Shown piece by piece: positions 50,043 through 58,053 of a DNA stretch of 64,000 nt. The DNA is from Nocardioides sp. URHA0032. GTDB lineage: Bacteria; Actinomycetota; Actinomycetes; Propionibacteriales; Nocardioidaceae. The notes under the pieces were generated by a model that worked only from the letters and a program-made list of their open reading frames with translations, made no database searches and had not been told where the DNA came from. The stretch's first letter is position 1; each line of letters begins with the position of its first letter. The position numbers and the translations under genes were made by a program. The stretch covers positions 1 to 64,000 of the forward strand of contig NZ_KK211161.1 in the NCBI RefSeq assembly GCF_000620645.1, in the 5' to 3' direction.

Positions 50043-50576
50043 TCAGGCGGCCGCGAGGACCGCCTTGAGCCGGCCGAGCAGCGTGGGGTGCTCGGCTCGG
50101 CGGGACGTGGGGACGTGCACCGGGCGGTACGTCGCACGCGCGCGGGCCTCGATGGCCGCGCCGACGCGCACCGCGGCGGCGTCGGGGGCGCTGACCCGGC
50201 CGGCCATCATCGCCAGCAGGATCCGCTCCTTCTCGGCCGACGTGCTCATCGCGTCGGCCATCGCGCCGTCCGTGGGCTGGTCGCGGTGGTGGTCGATGAT
50301 CGCCAGGACGCCCGGGAGCTCGTCCGCGGTCGCGTGCCACGCGGCCACGACGGCGTCCTCGAGCTCCATCGGCTGGTGCATCAGCTCGCGCTCGATGTGA
50401 CCGGCCAGCCGGGTGTGCCAGCGGAGCTGGAGGGCGCCGAGCAGGGTGAGCTCGTCGCCGAACGCGTCGGCGACGCCCTCGACGTCCATCGGCAGCCGAC
50501 CGTCACGACGCTCGTTCGCCACGGTGATCACGTCGCGGAGGATCTCTCCACGGGAGTGGAAGGACTTCCAGGTCAT
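50043..50576 (-). CDS. Hypothetical soluble alpha-helical protein
   Basis: A 177-residue protein from ATG 50576, preceded by AAGGAG six bases upstream. It is highly helical with no Cys, no signal and no recognised domain. Notable stretches are RHHRDQPTDGAMADAMS-like IIDHHRDQPTDGAMADAM (after residue 95) and ISSEK-like AEKERILLAMMAGRVS. It resembles stress-induced actinobacterial hypotheticals but I cannot name a family. A complex palindrome lies directly upstream, and a divergent TetR gene 132 bases away may regulate it. Confidence 0.8.
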   Translation of the reverse strand: MTWKSFHSRGEILRDVITVANERRDGRLPMDVEGVADAFGDELTLLGALQLRWHTRLAGHIERELMHQPMELEDAVVAAWHATADELPGVLAIIDHHRDQPTDGAMADAMSTSAEKERILLAMMAGRVSAPDAAAVRVGAAIEARARATYRPVHVPTSRRAEHPTLLGRLKAVLAAA

Positions 50577-50599
50577 GGGGTTCTCCTTCGGGGGACTCA

Positions 50600-50646
50600 C
50601 ATACTGTAAGTACGTACCCACGGTACGGAGACGTACTCGCGGTATG
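50600..50646. promoter_or_regulatory. Imperfect 47-bp palindrome upstream of the hypothetical gene
   Basis: Paired around base 50623, 16 of 23 positions are complementary. Arms include CATAC/GTATG (50600-50604, 50642-50646) and AGTACGT/ACGTACT (50609-50615, 50631-50637). Several half-sites share GTAC. It overlaps a likely minus-strand -10 region (TACAGTAT at about 50601-50608). Probably the binding area of a multimeric regulator. Confidence 0.6.
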
Positions 50647-50677
50647 CAACCGACCCGGCGGTGATCCGGGTCACCCG

Positions 50678-50692
50678 TACCGACGGTCGGTA
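50678..50692. promoter_or_regulatory. Palindromic operator upstream of the TetR gene
   Basis: TACCGAC (50678-50684), G, GTCGGTA (50686-50692) is a perfect 15-bp palindrome. It ends 16 bases before ATG 50709 and overlaps a TATTAG stretch (50691-50696) that may be the -10 box. Autorepression by the TetR protein is likely. Confidence 0.65.
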
Positions 50693-50708
50693 TTAGGCTC
50701 ACGGTTCT

Positions 50709-51422
50709 ATGAGCAAGTCCTCGGTCAGCAAGCTCGTCCCGAAGGTCCCCGGCGTCCCGGGGACCAGCCGCCGGCAGCAGTACTCCGCCTCCACGAAGCG
50801 GGCGCTGGTCGACGTCGCCGAGCAGCTGTTCACCGAGCACGGGTACGCCGCCACCTCGCTCGACGCGATCGTCGCCGGCGCCCGGGTCACCAAGGGGGCG
50901 CTCTACCACCACTTCAGCGGCAAGCAGGCGCTGTTCGAGGCGGTCTTCGAGCGCGTCGAGAGCGACGCCGCGCGGGCCATCCAGAAGGCGCTCAAGGGCC
51001 ACCGCGACCCGTGGGCGAAGGCCACCGCCGGCCTGCGGGCGTTCCTTGCGGTCGTCCAGGAGGCGCGCTACCGCAGGATCGTGATCCAGGAGGGCCCGTC
51101 GGTCCTCGGCTACGAGCGGTTCCGGGAGCAGGAGGAGCGCTCGACGTTCGCCAACGTCCTCGAGATCGTCCGCTCGGTGCTCGCCGCCGGCAAGTGGGAC
51201 CTCGACGAGGACCTGCAGCAGACGTTCGCCCGGATCTTCTTCGGCGCCATGTCGTCGGCCGGCGAGTCGGTGTCAGGCGCCGACGACCCCGAGCAGGCGG
51301 CCGCCAACGTCGAGACCGCGATCGGGTTCATCCTGGCCGGGTTCCAAGCGCTCGCCGAGAGCGGGGTGGAGCTGAGCTCCCCCGGCGCCGGCGTCCTCGA
51401 GCCGACTACTTCCGGAACGTGA
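50709..51422 (+). CDS. TetR-family regulator
   Basis: A 237-residue repressor with a 25-residue basic leader, an N-terminal helix-turn-helix (TSLDAIVAGARVTKGALYHHF, 21 residues; core 50-68) and a large C-terminal ligand domain (about 75-225). No transporter is next to it. It is divergent from the 50043-50576 gene across a region with two palindromes, so that gene is the likeliest target. The 3' end overlaps the DUF3048 gene by 17 bases. Confidence 0.9.
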   Translation: MSKSSVSKLVPKVPGVPGTSRRQQYSASTKRALVDVAEQLFTEHGYAATSLDAIVAGARVTKGALYHHFSGKQALFEAVFERVESDAARAIQKALKGHRDPWAKATAGLRAFLAVVQEARYRRIVIQEGPSVLGYERFREQEERSTFANVLEIVRSVLAAGKWDLDEDLQQTFARIFFGAMSSAGESVSGADDPEQAAANVETAIGFILAGFQALAESGVELSSPGAGVLEPTTSGT

Positions 51423-52422
51423 CGTTCCCGGTCGCGGCCGGCACCAGCTCGATCCAGGTGTGGCCGGCCGGGACCGTCAGCTCGCCGGCCTTCGTCGAGA
51501 GCGTGATCGGCGCGGTCAGGTCCTTCTTCTGCCAGGTGCCACGCACCAGCCGGCCGTCGTGGAAGATCATCGCCTCGCCCTTGCCGGTGAACTTGGTCTC
51601 CGGCACCGGGTTGCCGGCCGGGTCGAGGTACCCGGCGTCGCCGACCTGCACCCGCAGCACCAGCACGGTGTCGGCGGGGAACGTGTCGCCCTGCTGCGCG
51701 TAGGTGTTCTGGTTGACGTACCCCTTGCCGTTGTACGCCCAGTTCGTGGTGTGACCGCCCCCGAAGACCGCCGCGATCGTCTTCGCCGGCTGGCCGCCGG
51801 GGAAGTGGTCCTCGGTCCCCCACGGCAGGTAGTCGTCGGGCCGGGTCGCCTCGTCCGTCGTCGTCTCGGCCTCGACGTCCTGCAGGTTCGCGAACAGGTT
51901 GTACGGCGCGATCCGGGCGTTGTCCCGCGCGAAGCCCTTCGAGCCCTCCGCGAAGTACTGGATGCCCGCGCCCTTGATCCGGTTGATCGTCACGTTCGCG
52001 GCGCCGCTGGTGACCATCGTGGCGCCGATCGGGCCGACGATGCCGATGTCGCTGGCGCGCATCGAGCGGACCGGGCCGACCTTGCCGGGGATGTCGGAGT
52101 AGTAGAACGCCGCGAGCCGGGTCAGGCCACCCTCGACGAGCTCCTCGACGACCATGTCCGCCGAGCCGAGGCCGATCTGCGGCGAGCTGGAGTAGGTGTT
52201 GTCCATCTTCGCGACCAGCACCGGGTGGTCCTGGGCGGCCTCCTCGTCGCCGGACACCGGCAGGCCGGTCAGCGGCCAGGTGGCCGCCAGCTCCTGGCCG
52301 GCGGCGACCTGCTGGGCGCCCGGGCCCGCGTCGGCGGTCGAGTCGTCGTCGCCTCCGCCGCAGCCGGCGAGCGCGAGGCTCGCGGCCACGAGGACGGCGG
52401 GGATCAGGTGGGTACGGCGCAC
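51406..52422 (-). CDS. DUF3048 lipoprotein
   Basis: A 338-residue lipoprotein: signal peptide with lipobox LALAGC (Cys21), a Ser/Asp/Ala-rich linker, then a DUF3048 N- and C-terminal pair (PVLVAKMDNTYSSSPQIGL, RLAAFYYSDIPGKVGPVRSMR, 21 residues; core 103-120). Family members in firmicutes (YerB) sit in the envelope; function is unknown. GTG start 52422. Confidence 0.9.
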   Translation of the reverse strand: MRRTHLIPAVLVAASLALAGCGGGDDDSTADAGPGAQQVAAGQELAATWPLTGLPVSGDEEAAQDHPVLVAKMDNTYSSSPQIGLGSADMVVEELVEGGLTRLAAFYYSDIPGKVGPVRSMRASDIGIVGPIGATMVTSGAANVTINRIKGAGIQYFAEGSKGFARDNARIAPYNLFANLQDVEAETTTDEATRPDDYLPWGTEDHFPGGQPAKTIAAVFGGGHTTNWAYNGKGYVNQNTYAQQGDTFPADTVLVLRVQVGDAGYLDPAGNPVPETKFTGKGEAMIFHDGRLVRGTWQKKDLTAPITLSTKAGELTVPAGHTWIELVPAATGNVTFRK

Positions 52423-52512
52423 GGGGGTTCGCTCCGATTCGTCAAACTCGTGTGTTCTGGTCGACTTCCAGTGTGCCTACCCGGACGGCAGGCATGGGGA
52501 GGCGCGCGGGTG

Positions 52513-53280
52513 TCACCCGAGCTTGGCGCCGCCGTCGACGTACAGCGTCTGGCCGGTGATGTACGACGCCTCGTCGCTGCAGAGGAAGGCCGCGGCGGCC
52601 GCGATGTCCTCCGGGTAGCCCACCCGGCGTACCGGGTTGGCCTGGGCGGTCATCTCGCGCAGCTGCTCGGGCTCCATCTTGAGCCGGCGCGCGGTGTCGT
52701 CGGTCATGTCGGTGGCGATGAAGCCGGGCGCGATCGCGTTGGCGTTGATGCCGAAGGGGCCGAGCTCGATGCCGAGGGTGCGGGTGAAGCCCTGGATGCC
52801 CATCTTCGCGGCCGAGTAGTTGGCCTGGCCGCGGTTGCCGAGCGCGGAGACGCTCGAGAGGTTCAGGATCTTGCCGTACTTCTGCTCGACGAAGTGCTTC
52901 TGCGCGGCCCGCGTCATGAGGAACGCACCGCGGAGGTGGACGTTCATGACCAGGTCCCAGTCGTCGTCGGACATCTTGAACAGCAGGTTGTCGCGGGTGA
53001 TCCCGGCGTTGTTGACCAGCACGTGGATCCCGCCGAGCTCGCTCACCACCCGCCCCACGGCGGCCTCGGCGGAGGCGGCGTCGCTGACGTCGCAGCCGAT
53101 GCCGACCGCCGTGGCTCCGTCGACGACGGGCAGCTTCGCGGCCGCCTCGGCGGCGCCGGCCTCGTCGAGGTCGAGGACCGCGACCGACGCGCCCTCCTCG
53201 GCGAAGCGGGTGGCGGTGCCGAACCCGATGCCGCGCGCAGCTCCGGTGACGACGACGACGCGTCCGTCAAAACGCCCCAT
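52513..53280 (-). CDS. 3-oxoacyl-ACP reductase-like SDR (FabG type)
   Basis: A 255-residue short-chain dehydrogenase. Cofactor motif TGAARGIGFG (residues 12-21), NNAG (90-93 region), catalytic Ser, Tyr and Lys in NLSSVSALGNRGQANYSAAKMG (22 residues; Tyr and Lys in YSAAK), and the end GQTLYVDGG. It reduces a 3-oxoacyl thioester, most like FabG of a fatty-acid or polyhydroxyalkanoate route. It stands alone, so the physiological pathway is open. Confidence 0.88.
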   Translation of the reverse strand: MGRFDGRVVVVTGAARGIGFGTATRFAEEGASVAVLDLDEAGAAEAAAKLPVVDGATAVGIGCDVSDAASAEAAVGRVVSELGGIHVLVNNAGITRDNLLFKMSDDDWDLVMNVHLRGAFLMTRAAQKHFVEQKYGKILNLSSVSALGNRGQANYSAAKMGIQGFTRTLGIELGPFGINANAIAPGFIATDMTDDTARRLKMEPEQLREMTAQANPVRRVGYPEDIAAAAAFLCSDEASYITGQTLYVDGGAKLG

Positions 53281-53340
53281 GGGTGTGGCTCCTGTCTCGG
53301 TGTCCGGCTTGTCGGCACCACACCCTAGGCGACGCCTCGC

Positions 53341-53640
53341 CGCCGGTGGTCGGGGGCCCGCGGCTCGGTCCCCCGCGCGGGGTTGTCGTGGGAAACCCGA
53401 CCGACACGCCGGCCCGCCCCGGCGTGTCGAGCGGGTTTCTCCGGTCAGCCGGAGAAACCCGACGCCTCAGGCGACCCCGGGGCACCCGCGCGGCGTCCCC
53501 GGCCGCTGGCGGTCGGGGAGTCCGCGGCTCGGTCGCCCGGGCGGGGTTGTCGTGGGAAACCCGACGGACACGCCGTCCCGCCCCGGCGTGTCGAGCGGGT
53601 TTCTCCGGTCAGCCGGAGAAACCCGCCGCCTCAGCCGACC
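53341..53640. repeat. Duplicated structured intergenic element
   Basis: Two copies, 164 bases apart, of a unit of about 130 bases. Each contains GTTGTCGTGGGAAACCCGAC (53383, 53547), a GACACGCCG/CGGCGTGTC hairpin (53404-53429, 53568-53593), and a hairpin CGGGTTTCTCCGG-TCAG-CCGGAGAAACCCG (53433-53462, 53597-53626) that is a perfect 13-bp stem. The copies differ at a minority of positions, mainly outside stems. No credible coding frame is present. The region lies between fabG-like and HIT genes and fills the 350-base gap before the HIT stop. Confidence 0.85.
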
Positions 53641-54047
53641 GCAGCACGCAGCCGAGCGGCGTACACAGCCGCCTCACCGTCGGCGTACGTCGTGCGCGGC
53701 CAGAAGAAGCCGCGCAGCCCGTCGCCCTTGGTCCGCGGCACGACGTGCAGGTGCAGGTGGGGCACGGACTGGCTGACGACGTTGTTCATGGCCACGAAGC
53801 TGCCCTGCGCGCCGAGACCCTCGACCACGGCGGTGGCGAGCCGTTGCCCGGCCTCGAGGAACCCGTCCCGGAGCCGGGCGGGGAGATCGGGCAGGGTGAC
53901 CACGTGCTCGCGCGGGACGAGCAGCATGTGGCCCTTGAACACCGGTCGCCGGTCGAGGAAGGCCAGGAAGTCCGGCTCGTCGAGCACCACGTCGGCGGGT
54001 ACGTCGCCGGCCACGATCGAGCAGAAGACGCAGCCGGGGTCGGTCAC
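53631..54047 (-). CDS. HIT-family hydrolase
   Basis: A 138-residue protein from GTG 54047. The triad motif is HLHLHVV (HxHxHxx) and the zinc pair is CVFC at residues 6-9, typical of the Hint/HinT-like branch. It hydrolyses AMP-linked substrates such as nucleoside phosphoramidates. The start overlaps the upstream membrane protein's stop by four bases. Its stop lies at the edge of the second repeat unit. Confidence 0.92.
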   Translation of the reverse strand: MTDPGCVFCSIVAGDVPADVVLDEPDFLAFLDRRPVFKGHMLLVPREHVVTLPDLPARLRDGFLEAGQRLATAVVEGLGAQGSFVAMNNVVSQSVPHLHLHVVPRTKGDGLRGFFWPRTTYADGEAAVYAARLRAAVG

Positions 54048-54295
54048 GAGCGGCGCCACCACACGCCCTCGAGCATGCCGAGCACGACGAACGACACCAC
54101 GCAGGCGGCGGTGAAGCTCCACGCACCCAGGTCGGTGACCGGGTCGCTCAGGACCAGGTTCATCAGCGCGCCGGCGACCACGGCGGCGGCCGCCCCGACG
54201 ACCACCGTCAGGATCGGGTTCGGGTCGTCCGCGTCGTGGTGCAACACCCGGGCGAGCACGCCGAGGATCACGCCGGCGATCAGGAACGCGAGCAT
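54044..54295 (-). CDS. GlsB/YeaQ/YmgE-like small membrane protein
   Basis: An 83-residue protein with three transmembrane helices and the glycine-rich GVILGVLARVLH motif at the first helix. YeaQ/YmgE proteins are stress-associated small membrane proteins of unknown function. It overlaps the HIT gene by four bases, so both are likely made together. Confidence 0.75.
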   Translation of the reverse strand: MLAFLIAGVILGVLARVLHHDADDPNPILTVVVGAAAAVVAGALMNLVLSDPVTDLGAWSFTAACVVSFVVLGMLEGVWWRRS

Positions 54296-54304
54296 GCACG
54301 GACC

Positions 54305-55696
54305 CTAGTCGCAGAAGCGGTCGCACGGCCGGGGCCCGACCATCGCGCGAGCCGAGCTGCCGACGTAGTCGAAGTGCTGGGTGTCGCCGAGGCCATAGGT
54401 CCAGCGGAGGCCGTGCCGGGCCATCAGCCGCACGACCGCGTGCGAGCGGGACCGCCACGCGACCCGCGGGTGGGAGTGGCCCTGCCACCAGGTGTTGGGG
54501 ACGGTGCCCCGGGCGGAGCGGTACGGGTTCTCCCAGGTGTTCAGGTCGAGCGCGCGGCCGTAGCTGTGCGGCGAGCGGACGCCGGGCCGACCGGTGACGT
54601 CGCGGCAGTTGAACGCCGAGGTGTTGCCGGCGGCCATCGAGGCGTAGTCGTCGGCGCCGCGGGAGCGGGCGCCCCAGCCGAACCGGTCGACGCGGTACAT
54701 CGCCCGGATCGGCAGCGAGCGCCGGAACATCTCGGCGAGCGCGGCACCCATCGCGTGCGCGGCGCTCGCGCTCGCGACCAGCTCGCCGCGCCGGGGGTAG
54801 CCGCGGTAGTCCCAGTAGTTGACGCGCACCAGCCGCAGCCCGGCCCGGCCGACCGGGCAGCCGCGGTGCCAGCTGACACCGGTCATCTGGCCCCACGTCC
54901 GGTCGGGGATCGCGGTGATCCGGACGTTCGCCCCCGCACCGACGGCGTGCGGCTGGTCGGGCAGCGAACGGCGCGGTCTCGGCGCTGCGCTCGGCAGCTT
55001 CACGGGTAGGCCGGGCGGGATGTTCGCGACCCGGTGGACGGGGCTCTCGTCGCCCTCGACCCACGCCTGCGGGACGGCGCGCGCACGCCAGCGCGAGTCC
55101 TGTCTCGGCCTCGTGCTCAGCTGCGCCCGCCCGTCGGCGCCGGTGTGCAGCAGCCGGACCTTCCGCCACGGCCCCGAGCCGAGCGAGCGGAACAGCTTGA
55201 CCACCCCCTCGACCGGCGTCCCGGACCGGGTGGTCCAGCGGACCCGCACCGGCACCGCCTGTCCGTCCTCGACCTGCCCCGGCCCCCGCACCACGACCGC
55301 GCTGCCGCGGCGGCGGAGCTCCAGGCGGGTGCGTTCGGTGACCGGCGTGTGGTCGGGGTCGCCGGCGTACGTCGCGCGCACCAGGTTCTCCGCCGTCGTG
55401 CGCTCCAGCCGCAGCTGCCGGGAGGCGTGGCCGTCGGCGTCCGTGGTGACGGTGCCGATCGGCGTCCAGCCGCTGGCCGTGCGCCGCTCGAGGGTGACCT
55501 CGGCGTCGCCGATCGGCCCGCCACCCTCGACCGAGAGCGTGAGCCGGAGGGTGGTGTCGCTGCCGGCGTACGCCGGCCGGGCGTCGAACGCGAGCTCGCT
55601 CGGCACCACCCGAGCGGCGTGGGCACCGGCGGTCAGCGAACCGGTGACGAGGGCGAGCGTGGACAGGACGAACAGCAGCCGGGACCCGAGCGACAT
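54305..55696 (-). CDS. Secreted M15-type peptidase with N-terminal Ig-like domains
   Basis: A 463-residue exported protein: signal peptide to about residue 27 (TAGAHAARV), two beta-sandwich modules (about 30-230, with DAEVTLERRTASGWTPIGTV and VKLFRSLGSGPWRKVRLL), a linker and a C-terminal zinc peptidase domain (about 270-463). The M15 ligands are visible as SPHSYGRALDLN (H-x6-D) and DTQHFDYV. Members (VanY/D-Ala-D-Ala carboxypeptidase or endolysin-like) cut peptidoglycan peptides. Probably a wall-remodelling enzyme bound via the Ig-like part. Confidence 0.85.
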   Translation of the reverse strand: MSLGSRLLFVLSTLALVTGSLTAGAHAARVVPSELAFDARPAYAGSDTTLRLTLSVEGGGPIGDAEVTLERRTASGWTPIGTVTTDADGHASRQLRLERTTAENLVRATYAGDPDHTPVTERTRLELRRRGSAVVVRGPGQVEDGQAVPVRVRWTTRSGTPVEGVVKLFRSLGSGPWRKVRLLHTGADGRAQLSTRPRQDSRWRARAVPQAWVEGDESPVHRVANIPPGLPVKLPSAAPRPRRSLPDQPHAVGAGANVRITAIPDRTWGQMTGVSWHRGCPVGRAGLRLVRVNYWDYRGYPRRGELVASASAAHAMGAALAEMFRRSLPIRAMYRVDRFGWGARSRGADDYASMAAGNTSAFNCRDVTGRPGVRSPHSYGRALDLNTWENPYRSARGTVPNTWWQGHSHPRVAWRSRSHAVVRLMARHGLRWTYGLGDTQHFDYVGSSARAMVGPRPCDRFCD

Positions 55697-55925
55697 GTGC
55701 GCAGTGTGCCCCGCCGCTCCTCCGGCACTCCTGCCCGGGGTTCACAGGCAACCGACGGCCTGGTCCCAGCCGGTCGCCACCCCGGCGCCTCGCCGCGACC
55801 GTCGTGGTCGCCGCGGTCGGGATCCTGGTCGGCGCGCGTCCGTGGACGACCGCCCAGTGACGCCGGCGCAGATCCAGCGGCAGCTCCCGCAGTACGCCCG
55901 GAGGGCGGGACCGGCTTCTCCGCCA

Positions 55926-56324
55926 CTACAGGCCGGTCAGGTCCTCAGGGTCCAACCACCCCTCGGCGAGGGCCTCGCCACCGGCACGGCGGATCGCCCC
56001 GACCAGCGGCTCGGCCCACAAGTGCTCCAGCAGGGCGACGGCCGCGACGCTGCCCGGCCGTACGGCGTCCGCGAGCGACCAGCCGTCCCCGGGCTCGCCG
56101 TCACCGCCGCCGAGCAGCTCGGCCGCGAGGGTGCCGAGGCCGGGATCGGCTCCTGCCGGCGGTGGCAGCGTCTCGAAGCTGCCGTCCCCGAGTCGGTGGA
56201 CGAGCAGCACGTCGACCAGGCGGACGACGCCGGCCTCGCGCAGCCGCCCGAGCTCCTCGACCACCGCCCCGGAGAACGACGGCTGGTCGAACCCGACGAC
56301 GAGCACCTGCACCGGGCCGGTCAC
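55926..56324 (-). CDS. DUF6325 (DUF1269-like) protein
   Basis: A 132-residue soluble protein starting at GTG 56324: VQVLVVGFDQPSFSGAVVEEL then a VVRLVDVLLVHRL strand, a glycine-rich loop and SVAAVALLEHLWAEPLVGAI. This is the DUF6325 layout that always accompanies a SHOCT protein in actinobacteria. Function unknown. The start overlaps the SHOCT gene's stop by four bases. Upstream, 55697-55925 (229 bases) shows only a short hydrophobic frame and no gene I can support. Confidence 0.82.
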   Translation of the reverse strand: MTGPVQVLVVGFDQPSFSGAVVEELGRLREAGVVRLVDVLLVHRLGDGSFETLPPPAGADPGLGTLAAELLGGGDGEPGDGWSLADAVRPGSVAAVALLEHLWAEPLVGAIRRAGGEALAEGWLDPEDLTGL

Positions 56325-56560
56325 GACGTGACCCGGGCCCGGAGCTCGTCGTACTCCCCCCGGGTGAGCACGCCCTTCTCGAGCAGCCGGTCCAGGTCCG
56401 CGACGGGATCGCCCGGCGGGTCCGGAGGCGGGGCTGGCGAGGGCGGGGGTGGCGGGTGCGAGGCGGCGTACGCCTGCGCGGGCGACATCCGCCCGCCGTA
56501 GTAGGGCACGCTGCCGGTCATGCCGGTCATCCGCAGCTGGCGCGGCACCAGGACCACCAT
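56321..56560 (-). CDS. SHOCT-domain protein
   Basis: A 79-residue protein with a proline-rich middle (HPPPPPSPAPPPDPPGDP) and a C-terminal SHOCT domain (DLDRLLEKGVLTRGEYDELRA). SHOCT modules are short helical pairs thought to mediate oligomerisation. Linked to DUF6325 by a four-base overlap. ATG 56560 is used; other in-frame ATGs follow at residues 11 and 14. Confidence 0.85.
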   Translation of the reverse strand: MVVLVPRQLRMTGMTGSVPYYGGRMSPAQAYAASHPPPPPSPAPPPDPPGDPVADLDRLLEKGVLTRGEYDELRARVTS

Positions 56561-56577
56561 CTCGCCAGCATGGACCC

Positions 56578-57534
56578 TCAGCGCACCTCCGTCGAGGCGA
56601 TGTGGACCACGGCGTCGCCGCCGTTCACGACCGGCGCCTCGCTCCGGCCGATCACGATGCCGGTCCGGTCGGCGCGGACCAGCCGGAGCGTCTTCCCGAA
56701 CGAGTCGGACACGCTGCCCAGCCGCTCACCGGTCTCGACCTGCTGGCCGAGCCGGGCGTCGAGGTGAAGGAATCCGGTGTGCCGGGCGCGGACCCAGCCG
56801 CTGGCGCGGCACTCGACGCTCGGGCCGCCCGGCTCCTCGGGCCCGTCGACCATGCCGAGCGCGCCGAGGACGCGGCGTACGCCGTCGGTCCCGGCGGTCA
56901 CCGCCCACTCGTCGAACCGCCAGTTCTCGCCGCCCTCGTAGAGCAGCACGGTGGCGCCGCGCTCGCGCGCCGCGTGCCGCAGCGACCCGTCCCTGACCCG
57001 CGCGTGCAGCAGCACCGGCGCCCCGAACGCCAAGGCGAGCTCGCGGGTCCGCGGGTCGTCGAGGTCGGCGCGGATCTGCGGGAGGTTCGCGCGCCGATCG
57101 GAGCCGGTGTGCAGGTCGATGCCGACCTCGCACTTCGCCACCACCTCGGTCATCATCAGGTGCGCGATCCGGCTCGCCAGGGACCCGCGCGCGGAGCCGG
57201 GGAACGAGCGGTTGAGGTCGCGGCGGTCGGGCAGGTAGCGCTCCCCGGACATCACGCCGAGCACGTTGAGGACCGGTACGGCGATCAGCGTGCCCCGCAT
57301 CGTCCTCGGCGAGATCGACGCGAGCACCCGCCGGATCACCTCGACCCCGACCACCTCGTCGCCGTGCGTCGCGGCGTTGAGCCAGACGACCGGGCCGTCC
57401 TCCCGGCCGTGCAGGATCCGCACCGGGAGGGACACGTCGGCACCGGTGATCAGCCGGGTGATCGGGAGCTCCAGGTCCCGCGTGGCGCCCGCGCGGACGC
57501 GCGCCGGGCCGATCGCGAACGACTCGCGGGGCAT
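56578..57534 (-). CDS. M14-like succinylglutamate desuccinylase/aspartoacylase family protein
   Basis: A 318-residue zinc carboxypeptidase-fold protein. Zinc ligands are His57 and Glu60 (THGDE) and His142 (DLHTG); the catalytic Glu lies in LLYEGGENWRF. A C-terminal barrel-like domain (HTGFLHLDARLGQQVETGE, LRLVRADRTGIVIG) resembles a lipoyl-type fold. In RimK neighbourhoods such proteins are thought to remove amino acids added by the ligase. Its ATG shares one base with the retropepsin gene's stop. Confidence 0.85.
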   Translation of the reverse strand: MPRESFAIGPARVRAGATRDLELPITRLITGADVSLPVRILHGREDGPVVWLNAATHGDEVVGVEVIRRVLASISPRTMRGTLIAVPVLNVLGVMSGERYLPDRRDLNRSFPGSARGSLASRIAHLMMTEVVAKCEVGIDLHTGSDRRANLPQIRADLDDPRTRELALAFGAPVLLHARVRDGSLRHAARERGATVLLYEGGENWRFDEWAVTAGTDGVRRVLGALGMVDGPEEPGGPSVECRASGWVRARHTGFLHLDARLGQQVETGERLGSVSDSFGKTLRLVRADRTGIVIGRSEAPVVNGGDAVVHIASTEVR

Positions 57535-58007
57535 CAGCCGCCCCGGTTGCGCCGGCGTACCGCCCGCTTGGGCCTGCCGCCCAGGTAGGACTGCGCCGGG
57601 TCGACGACGAAGCCCTGGCGCAGCGCCTCGCGGCCGATGAGCAGACGGAAGCCCATCTGGTCGCGGCTGGACAGCGTCATCTCGGTGGTGACGGTCCGGC
57701 CCATCAGGGCGACGTCCATCCGCACGACGTACCGCTCGGTCTCGTGGCCCGACGAGCTGCGCACGACGCGGCGGTCGTGGACGGGGCTCTCGACGGTCGT
57801 CGCGTCCTCGCGGCTGCGCTGCCACGGGTGGATCGAGAAGCGGACCCAGGTCTCGCCGTCGCGCTCGAACTCGTGGATGTCGAACGCGTGGATGGCCGAG
57901 CTGCGGGCGCCGGTGTCGAGCTTGGCCTTCACCCACTCGACCCGGCAGCCGGGGAGACCGACCCACTCCCGCCACCCGGCGACGGTGCTGTCAGTGGTGG
58001 TCGGCAC
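57534..58007 (-). CDS. RimB-like retropepsin (ATP-dependent zinc protease family)
   Basis: A 157-residue aspartic-protease-fold protein with the family motif KAKLDTGARSSAIHA (catalytic-type Asp31) and ETEMTLSSRDQMGFRLLIGREAL-like region (core after residue 120). In other bacteria RimB proteins stimulate RimK. GTG 58007 was chosen, leaving 46 bases before the divergent rimK. A basic tail (KRAVRRRNRGG) ends the protein. Confidence 0.85.
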   Translation of the reverse strand: MPTTTDSTVAGWREWVGLPGCRVEWVKAKLDTGARSSAIHAFDIHEFERDGETWVRFSIHPWQRSREDATTVESPVHDRRVVRSSSGHETERYVVRMDVALMGRTVTTEMTLSSRDQMGFRLLIGREALRQGFVVDPAQSYLGGRPKRAVRRRNRGG

Positions 58008-58053
58008 CCGCACATCTTGGCAGGCCGCGCGTCCCTGCTTGAATGGCCCGGCC

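Noticed and set aside
53341..53640. CRISPR or small protein gene in the duplicated element
   Set aside because: Only two copies with internal hairpins, no regular spacers, no cas genes; all frames give Arg/Pro-rich shadow sequence.
55697..55925. Short hydrophobic frame ending TGA 55860
   Set aside because: About 25 residues resembling one transmembrane segment, with no credible start or ribosome site; treated as non-coding or a relic.
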